A DNA stretch of 64,000 nucleotides. Source: Rhodanobacter thiooxydans LCS2 (GTDB taxonomy: Bacteria; Pseudomonadota; Gammaproteobacteria; Xanthomonadales; Rhodanobacteraceae). The position numbers were made by a program, and so were the translations under genes. The notes beneath the pieces were generated by a model. That model was not told where the DNA came from and did not search any database. It saw only the letters and a program-made list of their open reading frames with translations. Of this stretch, positions 7,865-17,092 are shown piece after piece (within the stretch, counting starts at the first letter, position 1; each line of letters opens with the position of its first letter). Where the stretch lies: contig NZ_AJXW01000043.1 in assembly GCF_000264375.1 (NCBI RefSeq), positions 62,001 through 126,000 of the forward strand, given 5' to 3'.

Positions 7865-8110
7865 ATGGTGACGATTTCGCTTGGACAGGTGGCTGCGGGC
7901 GACTGGAATGTTCGTCGCGGCCAGGTCACATTGTTCAGCAACCTGCAGCTCGCGGCGGCAATCAAGCTTGCCCGCGAGATGGCTCGCGATGAGTACGGGC
8001 GCCACGGGTATCCGGTTCGCGTGGAAATGCCGGGACCGACCGGCGCGATCGTGCTGGCGCAATACGGCTGGGGCGGCACCAGTGGTGCCGTCGCGGCGCT
8101 GGCGACCTGA
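7865..8110 (+). CDS. small DUF2188-like protein
   Basis: 81 residues from the ATG at 7865, which has AAGGGA nine bases upstream; the ATG at 7856 would sit directly on that site. The pattern DWNVRRGQ...LFSN...AAAIKLAREMARDEYG...VRVEMP..GAIVLAQYGWG resembles the DUF2188 layout: a G/D-W-x-V strand, a helix used for residue pairing, a V-x-V strand, then a strand ending in a tyrosine. Function unknown. The family resemblance is by eye and moderate. Confidence 0.55.
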   Translation: MVTISLGQVAAGDWNVRRGQVTLFSNLQLAAAIKLAREMARDEYGRHGYPVRVEMPGPTGAIVLAQYGWGGTSGAVAALAT

Positions 8111-8248
8111 GCCTCCGCTGATGTTGAAACCCACCGGCGCAGCCGTCTCCGGAGGGCATTCCATTACCGTGCGTGTCGAGCGACGAGCCACTTGCAAAGG
8201 TGCCTCGCGCAGCCTAATTTCATGCAGCCCAACCAAGGAGGGCGTCAA

Positions 8249-8902
8249 GTGATCAATGTGGTCCTGGTGGACGATCACGAGCTGGTTCGCACCGGCTTCC
8301 GAATGATCCTGCAGCAACAACCGGATATCCGTGTTGGCGGCGAGGCGGGCAGCGCCGAGGAGGGCCTGCAGCTGATCCGGAGCCTGAGACCCGACATCGC
8401 CCTGGTCGATGTGCACATGCCCGGCATGAGCGGGATCGAGCTCACCGAGCGCGTCTGCCGCTCGAAGATGTCCACCCACGTCGTCATCGTGACCGTGGTC
8501 GATGACGCGCGTTTCCCCAAACGCCTGCTCGACGCCGGTGCGCCCGGTTACCTGACCAAGGGTTGCAGCGCCGACGAACTGGTGTCCGCCGTGCGCCAGG
8601 TGGCCAATGGCCGCCGCTATCTTGCCCCGGCTGTAGCGCAGCAGCTGGCACTGGCCACTCTCGACGGCAGTGCCTCGCCGTTCGACGTATTGTCCAGCCG
8701 CGAACTCGAGGTCGCTATGATGCTGGTGCGCGGCAAGCCGCTGACGATCATCGGTGAACAGCTCAACCTGAGTCCGAAGACGGTGTCTACCTACAAGCAG
8801 CGCCTGATGGAGAAGCTGCACGTGGACCATGTGCTCAGCCTTGCCCACCTGATGACGGTGCATGGGCTGATCGATGCGCCGAATCATCATGTTGGTACGT
8901 GA
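8249..8902 (+). CDS. uvrY: GacA/UvrY-type response regulator
   Basis: 217 residues. The GTG at 8249 is chosen because a perfect AAGGAGG lies seven bases upstream and because it gives the usual INVVLVDDHELVRTGF start; a TTG further upstream is unlikely. The receiver domain (residues 1-120) has the acidic pair DD, the phospho-acceptor Asp in ALVDVHMPG and the switch Lys in YLTKG. A LuxR-type HTH follows (about 145-205: SSRELEVAMMLVRGK, then LNLSPKTVSTYKQRLMEKL). In related bacteria the BarA/GacS sensor phosphorylates it and it drives transcription of CsrA-titrating small RNAs. The uvrC gene that often follows is absent here; rne is the convergent neighbour. Confidence 0.88.
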   Translation: MINVVLVDDHELVRTGFRMILQQQPDIRVGGEAGSAEEGLQLIRSLRPDIALVDVHMPGMSGIELTERVCRSKMSTHVVIVTVVDDARFPKRLLDAGAPGYLTKGCSADELVSAVRQVANGRRYLAPAVAQQLALATLDGSASPFDVLSSRELEVAMMLVRGKPLTIIGEQLNLSPKTVSTYKQRLMEKLHVDHVLSLAHLMTVHGLIDAPNHHVGT

Positions 8903-8928
8903 TGTCGCGCAGCCGGTGGCCTGAAGCG

Positions 8929-8960
8929 AAAAAAAACCGGACCCATGTCCGGTTTTTTTT
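8929..8960. terminator. bidirectional terminator between uvrY and rne
   Basis: AAAAAAAACCGGAC, loop CCAT, GTCCGGTTTTTTTT. It serves the convergent genes uvrY and rne. Confidence 0.9.
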
Positions 8961-8983
8961 GTTGTGCTCCACGGCGTGGCGGA

Positions 8984-11900
8984 TCAGCCGTTCGAGTCGC
9001 CCTTGTGGGCGTCGGACTCGCCGCGCGACTGTGGCGATGCAGCTTCGCTGTCATCGGTGGATGGAAGCAGCCCGTCCTGAGGCCCCGCTTGCGCCAGCAG
9101 ATCGCCCTGCTTGGGGTGCGGCAGCGAAACCGCGGGCTGGACTGCAACCGGTGTTTCGGGCATGCCGGCAGCGGCAGCGGGGAACGCCACGCTCGTCGAC
9201 GGGCTAGCCTCATGGGCAAGTGAAGCGATCGGTGCCGGAGCCGTCGCCGCTGCGGACGGCGCGGCGACCGTCGAGCTTGCCGGGGTCACCGCTGTCGGAA
9301 CGGGTTCTGCACCCGACACTGCGACGACCGCCGATGACGCGGTGTCGGAGGCCGCTCGACTGAGCGTCGTCGGTGTTGCCACGGCGGTGACGACAGCCGC
9401 CGAAGCGGGATCGGCCTTGGCGGCCTGGGTATCCACGCTGCTCACCGCGACGGTGGTGGTTGTCGGCGTTGGCGCAGGAGTGCTAGCCGGGGCGACCATG
9501 ACAAGCTCGTGTTCGTCAGCGGCGGCCGTTGCCGCGGCGGACTTCACCGACTCCGGAATCGGCGGCAGCGGCGGCAGGTTGAATGCCGTGGTGACGGGCG
9601 TCGCGGTACTGGCTGCCGTCGCGACAGGCGTTACGGCGTGCGTTTCGTTCGGCTGGGCAGGTGTCGGTTGGCGAACCGGCGGAATGGCCGGTACTGCCTC
9701 GCCAGCGGCGGCCACCGGCGACGATTCATGCGACGACGGTTCGCTGCGCGCGGCCGGGACGTCCGCGGTCGCAGTGGTTTCGTCGCGATCCTCGTCGTCG
9801 AGCGCCTCGGCCTGCGTGCTGTCGGCACCCGTGCCGTCCGCGGCGGCCTCGTCGTGACGCCGGCGCCGGCGGCCGCCACGGCGACCGCGGCGGCGACGCG
9901 ACTGGTTGCCCTCGCCATCCGCGGTGTTGTCGGTGGCTTCGGGTATGGATGACGCCGTCGGCGGCGTCAGCAGCAGTTCGGCTTCGTTCGCTGCGTCAGC
10001 TGGTGGTGCGACGGCGGGACGCTCGTCCGTGGCGACGCGCGGCTGGCGCTCGACCTTGGACGGCTGCGCCGGATTCGGCTTGCGCTCCGCGCGCGCCGGG
10101 TTGCTCTCGGCTGCTGTGGTCGGCCTGGGCTGGCGGTCTGCCTTGGCGGTCTGGCTCGGGGGTTGCGGCGCAGGGCGCGGCTGGACCTCGTTGCTGCGCT
10201 GGCGGTTGCTGCGAGCCTGTTGCGCGGAAGCGGGCTTCGTCGAGCCCGGCTGGGCGGCTTCGCGTCGCGGCTGGCGCGGCGACGACGCACTCGAACTGGT
10301 GCCGGGGCGGTTGCCGCGCTCGTCACGACGGTTGCGGCTGCTGCCATCGCTGGCGTTGTCGGTGCGTTTCGGTGCCGGTGCGGGTGCCGCCACCTCCGTG
10401 CTGCGGAACCAGCCGAACAGACGCGAGATGATGCCGCCGCTCGGTGCAGCGGCAGGGGCAGGGGCGGGAGCTGCCGCCGGCTGGCGGCGGACAACCGGCG
10501 CTGCCGTGGCGACTGGCGCAGCGACTTCCTCGCGCACCGGCGCCGGGCTGGCGGGCACGATACCGCTCACGGCGGGCTGCTCGCCGCTGCCCAGGGTCTG
10601 GCCCATCTTCGGCAGTTCGACGGCGTCCACCGCGGTGAGGCGCTCGTAGCTGGGCTTGCTGTGCTCGCCCATGTCCGCCTCGCGGATGCGCTGGATCTCG
10701 ATGTGCGGCGTCTCCAGCTTTTCGTCGGCGACGATCACCACGTGCGCCTTGTGGCGCAGCTCGATCTCGACCACGCTGGCGCGCTTTTCGTTGAGCAGGA
10801 AGTTGGCGACGCTGGTGGGCGCCTGCACCAGCACTTGGCCGGTGTTGTCTTTCATCGCGTGTTCTTCGATCAGCCGCAGGGTGGACAGCGACAGCGACTC
10901 CACGCCGCGGATATGACCGTGGCCTTCGCAGCGCGGGCAGGTGATCTGGGTGGCTTCGCCCAGGCTCGGACGCAACCGCTGACGCGACATCTCGAGCAGG
11001 CCGAAGCGCGAGATGCGACCGATCTGCACGCGGGCGCGGTCCAGTTTCAGCGCATCTTTCAGGCGATCCTCCACCTCACGCTGGTGCTTAGGACTGTCCA
11101 TGTCGATGAAGTCGATCACCAGCAGGCCGCCGGCGTCGCGGATGCGCGCCTGGCGGGCGATTTCCACCGCGGCCTCGCAATTGGTGTTGAACGCCGTTTC
11201 CTCGATGTCGCTGCCCTTGGTCGCCTTGGACGAGTTGACGTCGATCGCGGTCAGCGCCTCGGTCTGGTCGATCACGATCGAACCGCCCGACGGCAGGCGT
11301 ACCTGGCGGTCGAACGCGCTCTCGATCTGCGTCTCGATCTGGTAGCGGGTGAACAGCGGGGTGTCGTCGCGGTACAGCTTGAGCTTGCGCAGGGCGTTGG
11401 GCATCACCTGCTGCATGAAGTCGCGGGCGTCGTTGTACAGCGGCTCGTCGTCGATCAGGATCTCGCCGATGTCGCTGCGTAGGTAGTCGCGCAGGGCGCG
11501 GATGAACAGCTTCGATTCCTGGTAGATCAGGAACGGCGCCTTCTGCTTGCTGGCCGCTTCGGAGATCGACTTCCACAAGGTCAGCAGGTAGTCCAGATCC
11601 CACTGCAGCTCTTCGGCGTCGCGGCCGAGGCCGGCGGTGCGCACGATCAGGCCGACATCGTCGGGCACCGTGACGTGATCCAGCGCCTCCTTCAGCGCCT
11701 GCCGGTCCTCGCCCTCGATGCGGCGCGAGACACCGCCGGCCTTCGGGTTGTTCGGCATCAGCACCATGTAGCGGCCGGCCAGGCTGATGAACGTGGTCAG
11801 GGCGGCGCCCTTGTTGCCGCGTTCCTCTTTCTCCACCTGCACGACAACTTCCTGACCTTCCTTGATCAGCTCGCGGATGTTCGCCTTGTGCGGGTCCAGG

Positions 11901-12142
11901 CCCGGGGTGAAGTACTCGCGGGAAATTTCCTTCAGCGGCAGGAAACCGTGGCGCTCGGCACCGTACTCGATGAAGCAGGCTTCAAGTGAAGCCTCAACCC
12001 TGGTGATTCGACCCTTGTAAATATTGGACTTTTTCTGCTCCCGCGAAGGGATTTCGATGTCCAGGTCGTAGAGGTTCTGGCCATCGACAATGGCCACGCG
12101 CAACTCTTCACGCTGAGTCGCGTTGATCAACATGCGTTTCAT
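8984..12142 (-). CDS. rne: ribonuclease E
   Basis: 1052 residues from [19 protein letters not shown]; the start at 12142 matches the family, and the longer open frame is unused. The N-terminal half is the catalytic domain: an S1 RNA-binding part (about residues 35-120), the catalytic DNase I-like region with both metal-binding Asp residues (in [12 protein letters not shown] and LVIDFIDMD), and the Zn-link CPRC near residues 401-404. From about residue 530 onward the protein is low-complexity, rich in Ala, Pro, Thr and Arg, with an Arg-rich patch ([14 protein letters not shown]) near residue 750, as expected for the disordered degradosome scaffold. It acts in mRNA turnover and RNA processing at the inner membrane. 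Confidence 0.95.
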   Translation of the reverse strand: MKRMLINATQREELRVAIVDGQNLYDLDIEIPSREQKKSNIYKGRITRVEASLEACFIEYGAERHGFLPLKEISREYFTPGLDPHKANIRELIKEGQEVVVQVEKEERGNKGAALTTFISLAGRYMVLMPNNPKAGGVSRRIEGEDRQALKEALDHVTVPDDVGLIVRTAGLGRDAEELQWDLDYLLTLWKSISEAASKQKAPFLIYQESKLFIRALRDYLRSDIGEILIDDEPLYNDARDFMQQVMPNALRKLKLYRDDTPLFTRYQIETQIESAFDRQVRLPSGGSIVIDQTEALTAIDVNSSKATKGSDIEETAFNTNCEAAVEIARQARIRDAGGLLVIDFIDMDSPKHQREVEDRLKDALKLDRARVQIGRISRFGLLEMSRQRLRPSLGEATQITCPRCEGHGHIRGVESLSLSTLRLIEEHAMKDNTGQVLVQAPTSVANFLLNEKRASVVEIELRHKAHVVIVADEKLETPHIEIQRIREADMGEHSKPSYERLTAVDAVELPKMGQTLGSGEQPAVSGIVPASPAPVREEVAAPVATAAPVVRRQPAAAPAPAPAAAPSGGIISRLFGWFRSTEVAAPAPAPKRTDNASDGSSRNRRDERGNRPGTSSSASSPRQPRREAAQPGSTKPASAQQARSNRQRSNEVQPRPAPQPPSQTAKADRQPRPTTAAESNPARAERKPNPAQPSKVERQPRVATDERPAVAPPADAANEAELLLTPPTASSIPEATDNTADGEGNQSRRRRGRRGGRRRRRHDEAAADGTGADSTQAEALDDEDRDETTATADVPAARSEPSSHESSPVAAAGEAVPAIPPVRQPTPAQPNETHAVTPVATAASTATPVTTAFNLPPLPPIPESVKSAAATAAADEHELVMVAPASTPAPTPTTTTVAVSSVDTQAAKADPASAAVVTAVATPTTLSRAASDTASSAVVAVSGAEPVPTAVTPASSTVAAPSAAATAPAPIASLAHEASPSTSVAFPAAAAGMPETPVAVQPAVSLPHPKQGDLLAQAGPQDGLLPSTDDSEAASPQSRGESDAHKGDSNG

Positions 12143-12478
12143 GGTGGTAATCCTCGGCTTGGCCGCGCGTCGCGTGCCACGGTGGCGCCACAATGGCGGC
12201 CTGCCCGGGGATCGCGCCGCTGCGGTTAAGCGGCAAAAAAACGGCACCGTTTCCGGCGTCGGGATGATTCGGTCAGCTGCGCCTGCCGTCCCGATACCGC
12301 AATGGCATCGGACAAACGACGGCCCAAACCGTTACGATGAAAGGGAGTCGCGACCGGCCGCCCGAAAGCAACTGGAGCAATCCTCGCCGACGTTACGGGC
12401 AGGCACCCGGCCCGGACCGGACTTCGGTGGGCTGAATGTAGCGCCCGCCGAGTATCCTATTTACGCAGGTTTTTTTCA
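12143..12478. other. divergent rne/rluC regulatory region, long rne leader
   Basis: 336 bases between the divergent starts. RNase E genes usually have a long 5' leader through which the enzyme limits its own synthesis, and this gap leaves room for one. An A7 run with a short CGGCA..CGGTGCCG hairpin is visible around 12225-12255. On the rluC side TATCCTATTT at about 12453-12462 could be a -10 region very close to the start codon. Confidence 0.5.
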
Positions 12479-13477
12479 ATGCAGACGGCAACTTCCCATG
12501 ACGCACCTCACAGGGTACGTCAAGTCGAGATTGGCCCCGAGCGCGACGGGCAACGCATCGACAACGCGCTGGTGACCCTGCTCAAGGGCGTCCCCAAGAG
12601 TATGATTTACCGGCTTTTGCGTACCGGTCAGGTGCGGGTGAACGGCAAGCGGGCCAAACCGGATACGCGTCTCGTTGATGGCGATACGCTGCGTATCCCG
12701 CCTGTGCGGGTGGCGGAGCGGCTGGAGGAGCGGGCACCGGCCAGCGGCCTGGTGGCGTCGGTAGCCGATGCGATCATTTTCGAGGACAAGCACTTCCTGG
12801 TGATCGACAAGCCGGCCGGCGTGGCCAGCCATGGCGGCAGCGGGGTCAGTCACGGGGCGATCGAACTCCTGCGCGCCGCCCGTCCGCAGGAACACCTGGA
12901 GCTGGCACACCGGCTGGACCGCGACACCAGCGGCGTGCTGGTGTTTGCCCGGACCCGGGCGGGGCTGACCGGCCTGCAGGCGGCGATCCGTGCCGGCGAG
13001 GTCACCAAGCAGTACCTGTGCCTGATGCTTGGTCATCCGGCCAAGGCGAAGTTCGACGTGAATGCGCCGCTGTTGAAGTCCGTGCTGCAGGGCGGCGAAC
13101 GGATGGTGCGGGTCGCCGACAACGGCAAGCCGTCGCTGACCTTCTTCCGCGAAATGGAACAGTACCCCAGCGCCCGGCTGATGCAGGCCACGCTGGGTAC
13201 CGGCCGCACCCACCAGATCCGGGTGCATGCGGCGCACATCGGCCATCCGCTGGCCGGCGACCCGAAGTACGGCGATCGGGAGATGAACAAGCGCTACCGC
13301 GAGATGGGCCTGAACCGGATGTTCCTGCACGCCTCGCACATGAGCTTCGACCTGGACGGGCGTGCCTACAGTTTTTCTGCGCCGCTGCCGGACGACCTCA
13401 AGGATTTCCTCGACGTGCTGGCGGTGAAGGGCAAGCGGCTGGTGTGGATGCAGGAAAAGTCGCGCACCGATTTCTGA
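12479..13477 (+). CDS. rluC: 23S rRNA pseudouridine synthase RluC
   Basis: 332 residues. An S4 RNA-binding domain lies at about residues 20-80 (RIDNALVTLLKGVPKSMIYRLLR). The RluA-family catalytic core follows with the signature HRLDRDTSGVLVFAR at about 140-155, where the Asp is the catalytic residue. GTGRTHQIRVHAAHIGHPLAGDPKYG is the usual substrate-binding loop. Its place divergent to rne, as in E. coli and relatives, supports RluC rather than RluD. It modifies uridines in the large ribosomal RNA. Confidence 0.93.
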   Translation: MQTATSHDAPHRVRQVEIGPERDGQRIDNALVTLLKGVPKSMIYRLLRTGQVRVNGKRAKPDTRLVDGDTLRIPPVRVAERLEERAPASGLVASVADAIIFEDKHFLVIDKPAGVASHGGSGVSHGAIELLRAARPQEHLELAHRLDRDTSGVLVFARTRAGLTGLQAAIRAGEVTKQYLCLMLGHPAKAKFDVNAPLLKSVLQGGERMVRVADNGKPSLTFFREMEQYPSARLMQATLGTGRTHQIRVHAAHIGHPLAGDPKYGDREMNKRYREMGLNRMFLHASHMSFDLDGRAYSFSAPLPDDLKDFLDVLAVKGKRLVWMQEKSRTDF

Positions 13478-13819
13478 TCAGCGCGCCAGCAGGGCGTCGA
13501 CCCGCGCTGCGCAGATGAAGTCGTTCAGTGACAGGCCGCCCACGTCGTGGGTCGACCACAGCAGCTGACAGTGGCCGTAGCCGGCTTCGAGGTCCGGGTG
13601 ATGGTCTTCCTGATTGGCCATGAAACCCACCGCGTTGATGAAACCCAGGGTGTGGTGGAAATCGGCGAAGCGGAAATCCTTGACGATGGCCTTGCCGTCG
13701 TGGCGCAGCTGCCAGCCGGGTACTTGCTGCAACAGTTCGGCCACTTGGGCGGTATCCAGCGCGTGTTCCGTGCCCTTGCGCGGTTGGCAATGCCGGCTGG
13801 CCAGGTCGTTGGCATTCAT
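13478..13819 (-). CDS. phhB: pterin-4a-carbinolamine dehydratase
   Basis: 113 residues, starting at the ATG at 13819, which has GGAGA five bases upstream; a second ATG 12 bases earlier is possible. The signature is LLQQVPGWQL, then FRFADFHHTLGFINAVG, then ANQEDHHPDLEAGYGHCQLLWSTHDVGGLSLNDF, which contains the His-His-Pro and the later Thr-His-Asp motifs of the family. It dehydrates the carbinolamine formed by aromatic amino acid hydroxylases. No hydroxylase gene is next to it here. It is convergent with rluC with no gap. Confidence 0.92.
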   Translation of the reverse strand: MNANDLASRHCQPRKGTEHALDTAQVAELLQQVPGWQLRHDGKAIVKDFRFADFHHTLGFINAVGFMANQEDHHPDLEAGYGHCQLLWSTHDVGGLSLNDFICAARVDALLAR

Positions 13820-13972
13820 GATGGTCTCCATCGGAGTCGAGATTCTTGGGATGCGAAGCGTCGAAGTTGCGTGCACAAAAGTCAAAGCAGGCGTGGCGTC
13901 CGAAACTGGACTAAAATGGTGCTGTTTCGCCGGCGCCGCTGCCGGCACCGATTTGAAGACCCCGGAGCAGGC

Positions 13973-14581
13973 ATGATCGAGATCTCGGAACGCGCGCAGC
14001 AGCATTTTCTGCGCCTTCTTTCGCAGCAGGGCATCGATGGGCTGGGCATCCGTTTGCGGGTGACCTCGCCGGGTACGCCGGCGGCGAACTGTGAGCTGGA
14101 GTTCTGCGAGCCGGTGGACCTTGTCGGCGGAGAGTGGACTATCGAATGCGCCGGCTTCGACTTCCACATCGACGGCGACAGCGCCAGCTGGCTGGACCAG
14201 GCCAGCATCGACTTCGAGCCGAACGCCACCGGTGGCCAGCTCAATATCCGCGCGCCGAAGATCAAGGGCCACGTGCCGGGCGTGGAAGCGGGCCTGATCG
14301 AGCGCGTGCGTTACGTGCTGGAGGCGGAAATCAATCCGAAGCTGGCTTCGCATGGCGGCCGGGTCACCCTGCTGGAGATCGAAGCCGACGGCGCGGTGCT
14401 GCTGCAGTTCGGCGGGGGCTGCCATGGTTGCGGCATGGTCGACGTGACGCTGAAACAGGGCGTGGAAAAGACCCTGCGCGAGCGGGTGCCTGAAGTTACC
14501 GCGGTGCGCGACGCCACTGATCACACCTCCGGCGAAAAGCCTTACTACAGCAAGGCGGGGGGCAAATCGGCGCTCGCCTGA
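13973..14581 (+). CDS. nfuA: Fe-S biogenesis protein NfuA
   Basis: 202 residues from the ATG at 13973. The N-terminal half is a degenerate A-type carrier domain (IEISERAQQHFLRLLSQQ, then LGIRLRVTSPGTP). The C-terminal half is an Nfu domain with CHGC in GGGCHGCGMVDVTLKQGVE, the pair of Cys that holds a [4Fe-4S] cluster between subunits. It hands clusters to target apoproteins, particularly under oxidative stress or iron limitation. It ends before a strong terminator shared with the convergent cytochrome genes. Confidence 0.93.
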   Translation: MIEISERAQQHFLRLLSQQGIDGLGIRLRVTSPGTPAANCELEFCEPVDLVGGEWTIECAGFDFHIDGDSASWLDQASIDFEPNATGGQLNIRAPKIKGHVPGVEAGLIERVRYVLEAEINPKLASHGGRVTLLEIEADGAVLLQFGGGCHGCGMVDVTLKQGVEKTLRERVPEVTAVRDATDHTSGEKPYYSKAGGKSALA

Positions 14582-14607
14582 ATGGCGTCGCGGTCGGTCG
14601 GTGCAAA

Positions 14608-14640
14608 AGCAAAGGGCCCGCCGAGTGCGGGCCCTTTGCT
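14608..14640. terminator. terminator between nfuA and the cytochrome c genes
   Basis: A 14-bp perfect stem AGCAAAGGGCCCGC/GCGGGCCCTTTGCT with a five-base loop. The A and T runs lie inside the stem, so it can act for both convergent units. Confidence 0.75.
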
Positions 14641-14661
14641 CTTCGCGTGAAGAGGCGGCGC

Positions 14662-15015
14662 CTACTTGCTGCCGCTGATGTGGTTCTTGAGGGTATCGAG
14701 CTTGCTTGGCAGGCTGGAGAAGTACGTCGAAACGTCTTCGATGTCCTGGTCGGACAACGTGGCCACCATGCCCTTCATGATCGGGTTGTCGCGCTGGCCT
14801 TCCTTGTACTCGTGCAATACGCGCTGCAGGTAGAGATTGTACTGGCCAGCCAGGCGCGGGTACTGCGGATCCACGGCGTTGCCGTCGGTGCCGTGACAGG
14901 CGAAGCAGGTGGCGGCTTTCTGCTTGCCGTTTTCGGCGTTGCCTGCGGCAAGCAACTGGGAGGAAGCGAACGCCAGGATGGCGCCGAATGAAAGCAGGGT
15001 GATTGCACGTTTCAT
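14662..15015 (-). CDS. periplasmic class I cytochrome c
   Basis: 117 residues with a signal peptide (residues 1-23, ending LLAAG) and one haem-binding CFACH motif at about residue 37. A Met in the NPIMKGMVATLSDQD segment is the likely axial ligand. Helix YPRLAGQYNLYLQRVLHEYK is typical of cytochromes c4/c5-type single domains. It should carry electrons in the periplasm to a terminal oxidase or reductase. It lies 18 bases downstream of a paralogous gene, so the two are probably one operon. Confidence 0.9.
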   Translation of the reverse strand: MKRAITLLSFGAILAFASSQLLAAGNAENGKQKAATCFACHGTDGNAVDPQYPRLAGQYNLYLQRVLHEYKEGQRDNPIMKGMVATLSDQDIEDVSTYFSSLPSKLDTLKNHISGSK

Positions 15016-15033
15016 GCGGGAATCCTTGGCAAC

Positions 15034-15357
15034 TTACTTGGCGAGGCTGGAAAGATAGGCGGCAATGTTCTGGATGTCCGTGGCCGACAGGCTCTGCGCC
15101 TGCGCATCCATGGTCGGATGCTTGCGCCCGCCACTCTGGTAACCCTGTAGGGCATTGATGATGTATTGCTCGTTCTGGCCGGCGATCTTCGGCACCGGGT
15201 ACTGCGGGTAGGCATTGGTGTAACCGGGTACGCCATGGCAACCGGCACAGGTATAGACCAGTGCGCGTCCGGCGGCCTTGTCGCCCTCGGCGTGAACACT
15301 GGTGGCGGCGAAGAGGGCTGTGGCCAGGGCCAGGCCAAACAAGGGCAATCGAGTCAT
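15034..15357 (-). CDS. periplasmic class I cytochrome c, paralogue
   Basis: 107 residues when started at MTRLPLFG (15357), with GGAA about ten bases upstream; MISMTR at 15366 is also possible. A signal peptide ending SVHAEG is followed by CAGCH and a C-terminal half closely parallel to the downstream cytochrome (YPVPKIAGQNEQYIINALQGY; HPTMDAQAQSLSATD with the likely Met ligand). The pair could be the two halves of a former diheme cytochrome c4 or a simple duplication. Same electron-transfer role inferred. Confidence 0.88.
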   Translation of the reverse strand: MTRLPLFGLALATALFAATSVHAEGDKAAGRALVYTCAGCHGVPGYTNAYPQYPVPKIAGQNEQYIINALQGYQSGGRKHPTMDAQAQSLSATDIQNIAAYLSSLAK

Positions 15358-15504
15358 CGAGATCATTTCCACGAGTACGACGGATAAGGAAGTACGCAAG
15401 CCACCGAGTATAGACGTTGCGTTAACGACCTAACAACACTCGGCTTGACGTTGGTCAATGTTTGCGCAGCACACATCCGATAGGGCTGGCTTGATCACGG
15501 GGCA

Positions 15505-15534
15505 TTGCTGTCGCGAGTGGCGCCCCCATATACT
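15505..15534 (+). promoter_or_regulatory. sigma70-type promoter of ssrA
   Basis: TTGCTG at 15505-15510 and TATACT at 15529-15534, spacer 18 bases. Initiation would fall around 15541, leaving a leader of about 16 bases to be removed by RNase P before the mature tmRNA 5' end. Confidence 0.65.
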
Positions 15535-15557
15535 GTTGCGGTCGGATCGTTTTCCCC

Positions 15558-15911
<354 letters not shown>

Positions 15912-15915
15912 ACAC

Positions 15916-15946
15916 AAAACCCCCGGCTTGCCGGGGGTTTTCTTTT
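15916..15946. terminator. terminator between ssrA and smpB
   Basis: AAAACCCCCGG, loop CTTG, CCGGGGGTTTT then CTTTTG. It has A and T tracts on both sides, so it can serve both tmRNA and the convergent smpB. Confidence 0.88.
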
Positions 15947-15965
15947 GTATTTCCTGCAGTGACCT

Positions 15966-16457
15966 TCAGGCCGCGCGGTTGTGCGAGCGCATGGTGCGCT
16001 GTTTCTCGATCTGCCAGTCGCGCTGCTTTTCCGTATCGCGCTTGTCGTGCTCCTGCTTGCCGCGGGCAAGCCCGATCTCGACCTTCACCTTGTTGCCTTT
16101 CCAGTACAGCGCCGTGGGCACCAGGGTGTAGCCCTTGCGCTCGACTGCGCCGACCAGCTGGTCGATCTCCTTGCGATGCAGCAGCAGCTTGCGGGTGCGC
16201 CGGTCCTCGGCGATGACGTGGGTGGACGCACTGATCAACGGCGGGATCGAGGCACCAACCAGGAAAATCTCGTTCTTCAGCACGACCGCGTAGGCGTCGC
16301 CAAAATTGATCCGGCCCGCGCGCAGGGCCTTCAGTTCCCAGCCTTGCAGAGCGATGCCGGCTTCGAAGCGCTGGTCGATGTGATACTCGAAACGTGCGCG
16401 CTTGTTGAGCGCAATGGTGCCGCTGCCCTTGTCGTCCTTGTCCTTGCTCTTGGCCAT
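15966..16457 (-). CDS. smpB: SsrA-binding protein SmpB
   Basis: 163 residues from MAKSKDKDDKGSGTIALNKRARFEYHI, the usual family start; an upstream extension in the same frame is not used. An OB-fold core includes GWELKALRAGRINFGDAYA and DRRTRKLLLHRKEI; the C-terminal tail is basic (KRDTEKQRDWQIEKQRTMRSHNRAA), which enters the mRNA channel during trans-translation. It is transcribed towards ssrA. Divergent from ratA, as in many gammaproteobacteria. The shared upstream gap holds the palindrome array. Confidence 0.96.
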   Translation of the reverse strand: MAKSKDKDDKGSGTIALNKRARFEYHIDQRFEAGIALQGWELKALRAGRINFGDAYAVVLKNEIFLVGASIPPLISASTHVIAEDRRTRKLLLHRKEIDQLVGAVERKGYTLVPTALYWKGNKVKVEIGLARGKQEHDKRDTEKQRDWQIEKQRTMRSHNRAA

Positions 16458-16530
16458 GTCCGCTAAACTTCGGGCCTCTGGCGGCCGCACTGCCTGCGCG
16501 CCTTTCAGGGGCAGCGCTTCTTTTGAGAGT

Positions 16531-16641
16531 GCATCCATGGATGGATGCCCGTTTGATCTTCGCATTCATGGACGAATGCAAAACCACAGAGTGCGTCCAT
16601 GGAAGGACGCTTGCCTGATCTTCGCATTCATGGATGAATGC
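16531..16641. repeat. four 18-bp palindromes with exact 31-bp period between smpB and ratA
   Basis: Palindromes start at 16531, 16562, 16593 and 16624. Each has the form GC(A/G)T(C/T)C..ATGG..G(G/A)A(T/C)GC. Where the stem differs between copies, both strands differ together (GCATCC/GGATGC, GCATTC/GAATGC, GCGTCC/GGACGC), so pairing is kept. Spacers are 13 bases; those after units 1 and 3 share TGATCTTC, giving a 62-bp higher-order duplication. The last unit ends 19 bases before the ratA GTG start. Confidence 0.9.
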
Positions 16642-16660
16642 ACAAGCCCATGAGGTTGCC

Positions 16661-17092
16661 GTGATCGAAATTCGTCGTAGTGCGCTGGTGAAGTACTCGC
16701 CGGCGCAGATGTTCGACCTGGTCAACGAGGTTGAAGCATACCCAAAGCGCTTCTCCTGGTGTGCCGGGGCCGAGATCCTCGAGCGCAACGGCAACGTGCT
16801 GGTGGCGCGGCTGGAGCTCAAGTTTGCCGGGTTTCATCAAAGCTTCACCACGCGCAACACGGTTGACCCGCCGCGGCGCCTGCAGATGGATCTGGTCGAT
16901 GGCCCGTTCCGCAGCCTGGAGGGCGTCTGGGATTTCATTGCGCTGGGCGATGCGGGATGCAAGGTCGCGTTCGCGCTGGATTTCGATTACGCCGGCCGGC
17001 TCGGTGGCGGCGCCCTGAAACTGGGCTTCCAGGGGCTGGCCGGACGCATGGTGGATGACTTTTGCCGCGAGGCGGAGCGGATCCATGGCTGA
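16661..17092 (+). CDS. ratA: RatA/UPF0083-type START-like protein
   Basis: 143 residues. The GTG at 16661 is preferred: GAGG lies five bases before it and the protein then begins VIEIRRSALVKYSPAQMFDLV, the normal family start, while the upstream ATG at 16634 falls inside the palindrome array. Other family features are VEAYPKRFSWCAGAEIL and a C-terminal amphipathic helix. The fold is the polyketide cyclase/Coq10 type. In E. coli RatA has been reported to bind 50S subunits and block association; a ubiquinone-chaperone role is suggested for relatives. It overlaps ratB by eight bases. Confidence 0.9.
   Translation: MIEIRRSALVKYSPAQMFDLVNEVEAYPKRFSWCAGAEILERNGNVLVARLELKFAGFHQSFTTRNTVDPPRRLQMDLVDGPFRSLEGVWDFIALGDAGCKVAFALDFDYAGRLGGGALKLGFQGLAGRMVDDFCREAERIHG

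Noticed and set aside
10163-11482. Long plus-strand open frame (439 codons) inside rne
   Set aside because: It is antisense to the catalytic half of a well-supported rne gene and its composition is that of a high-GC shadow frame (runs of Ala, Arg, His, Gln).
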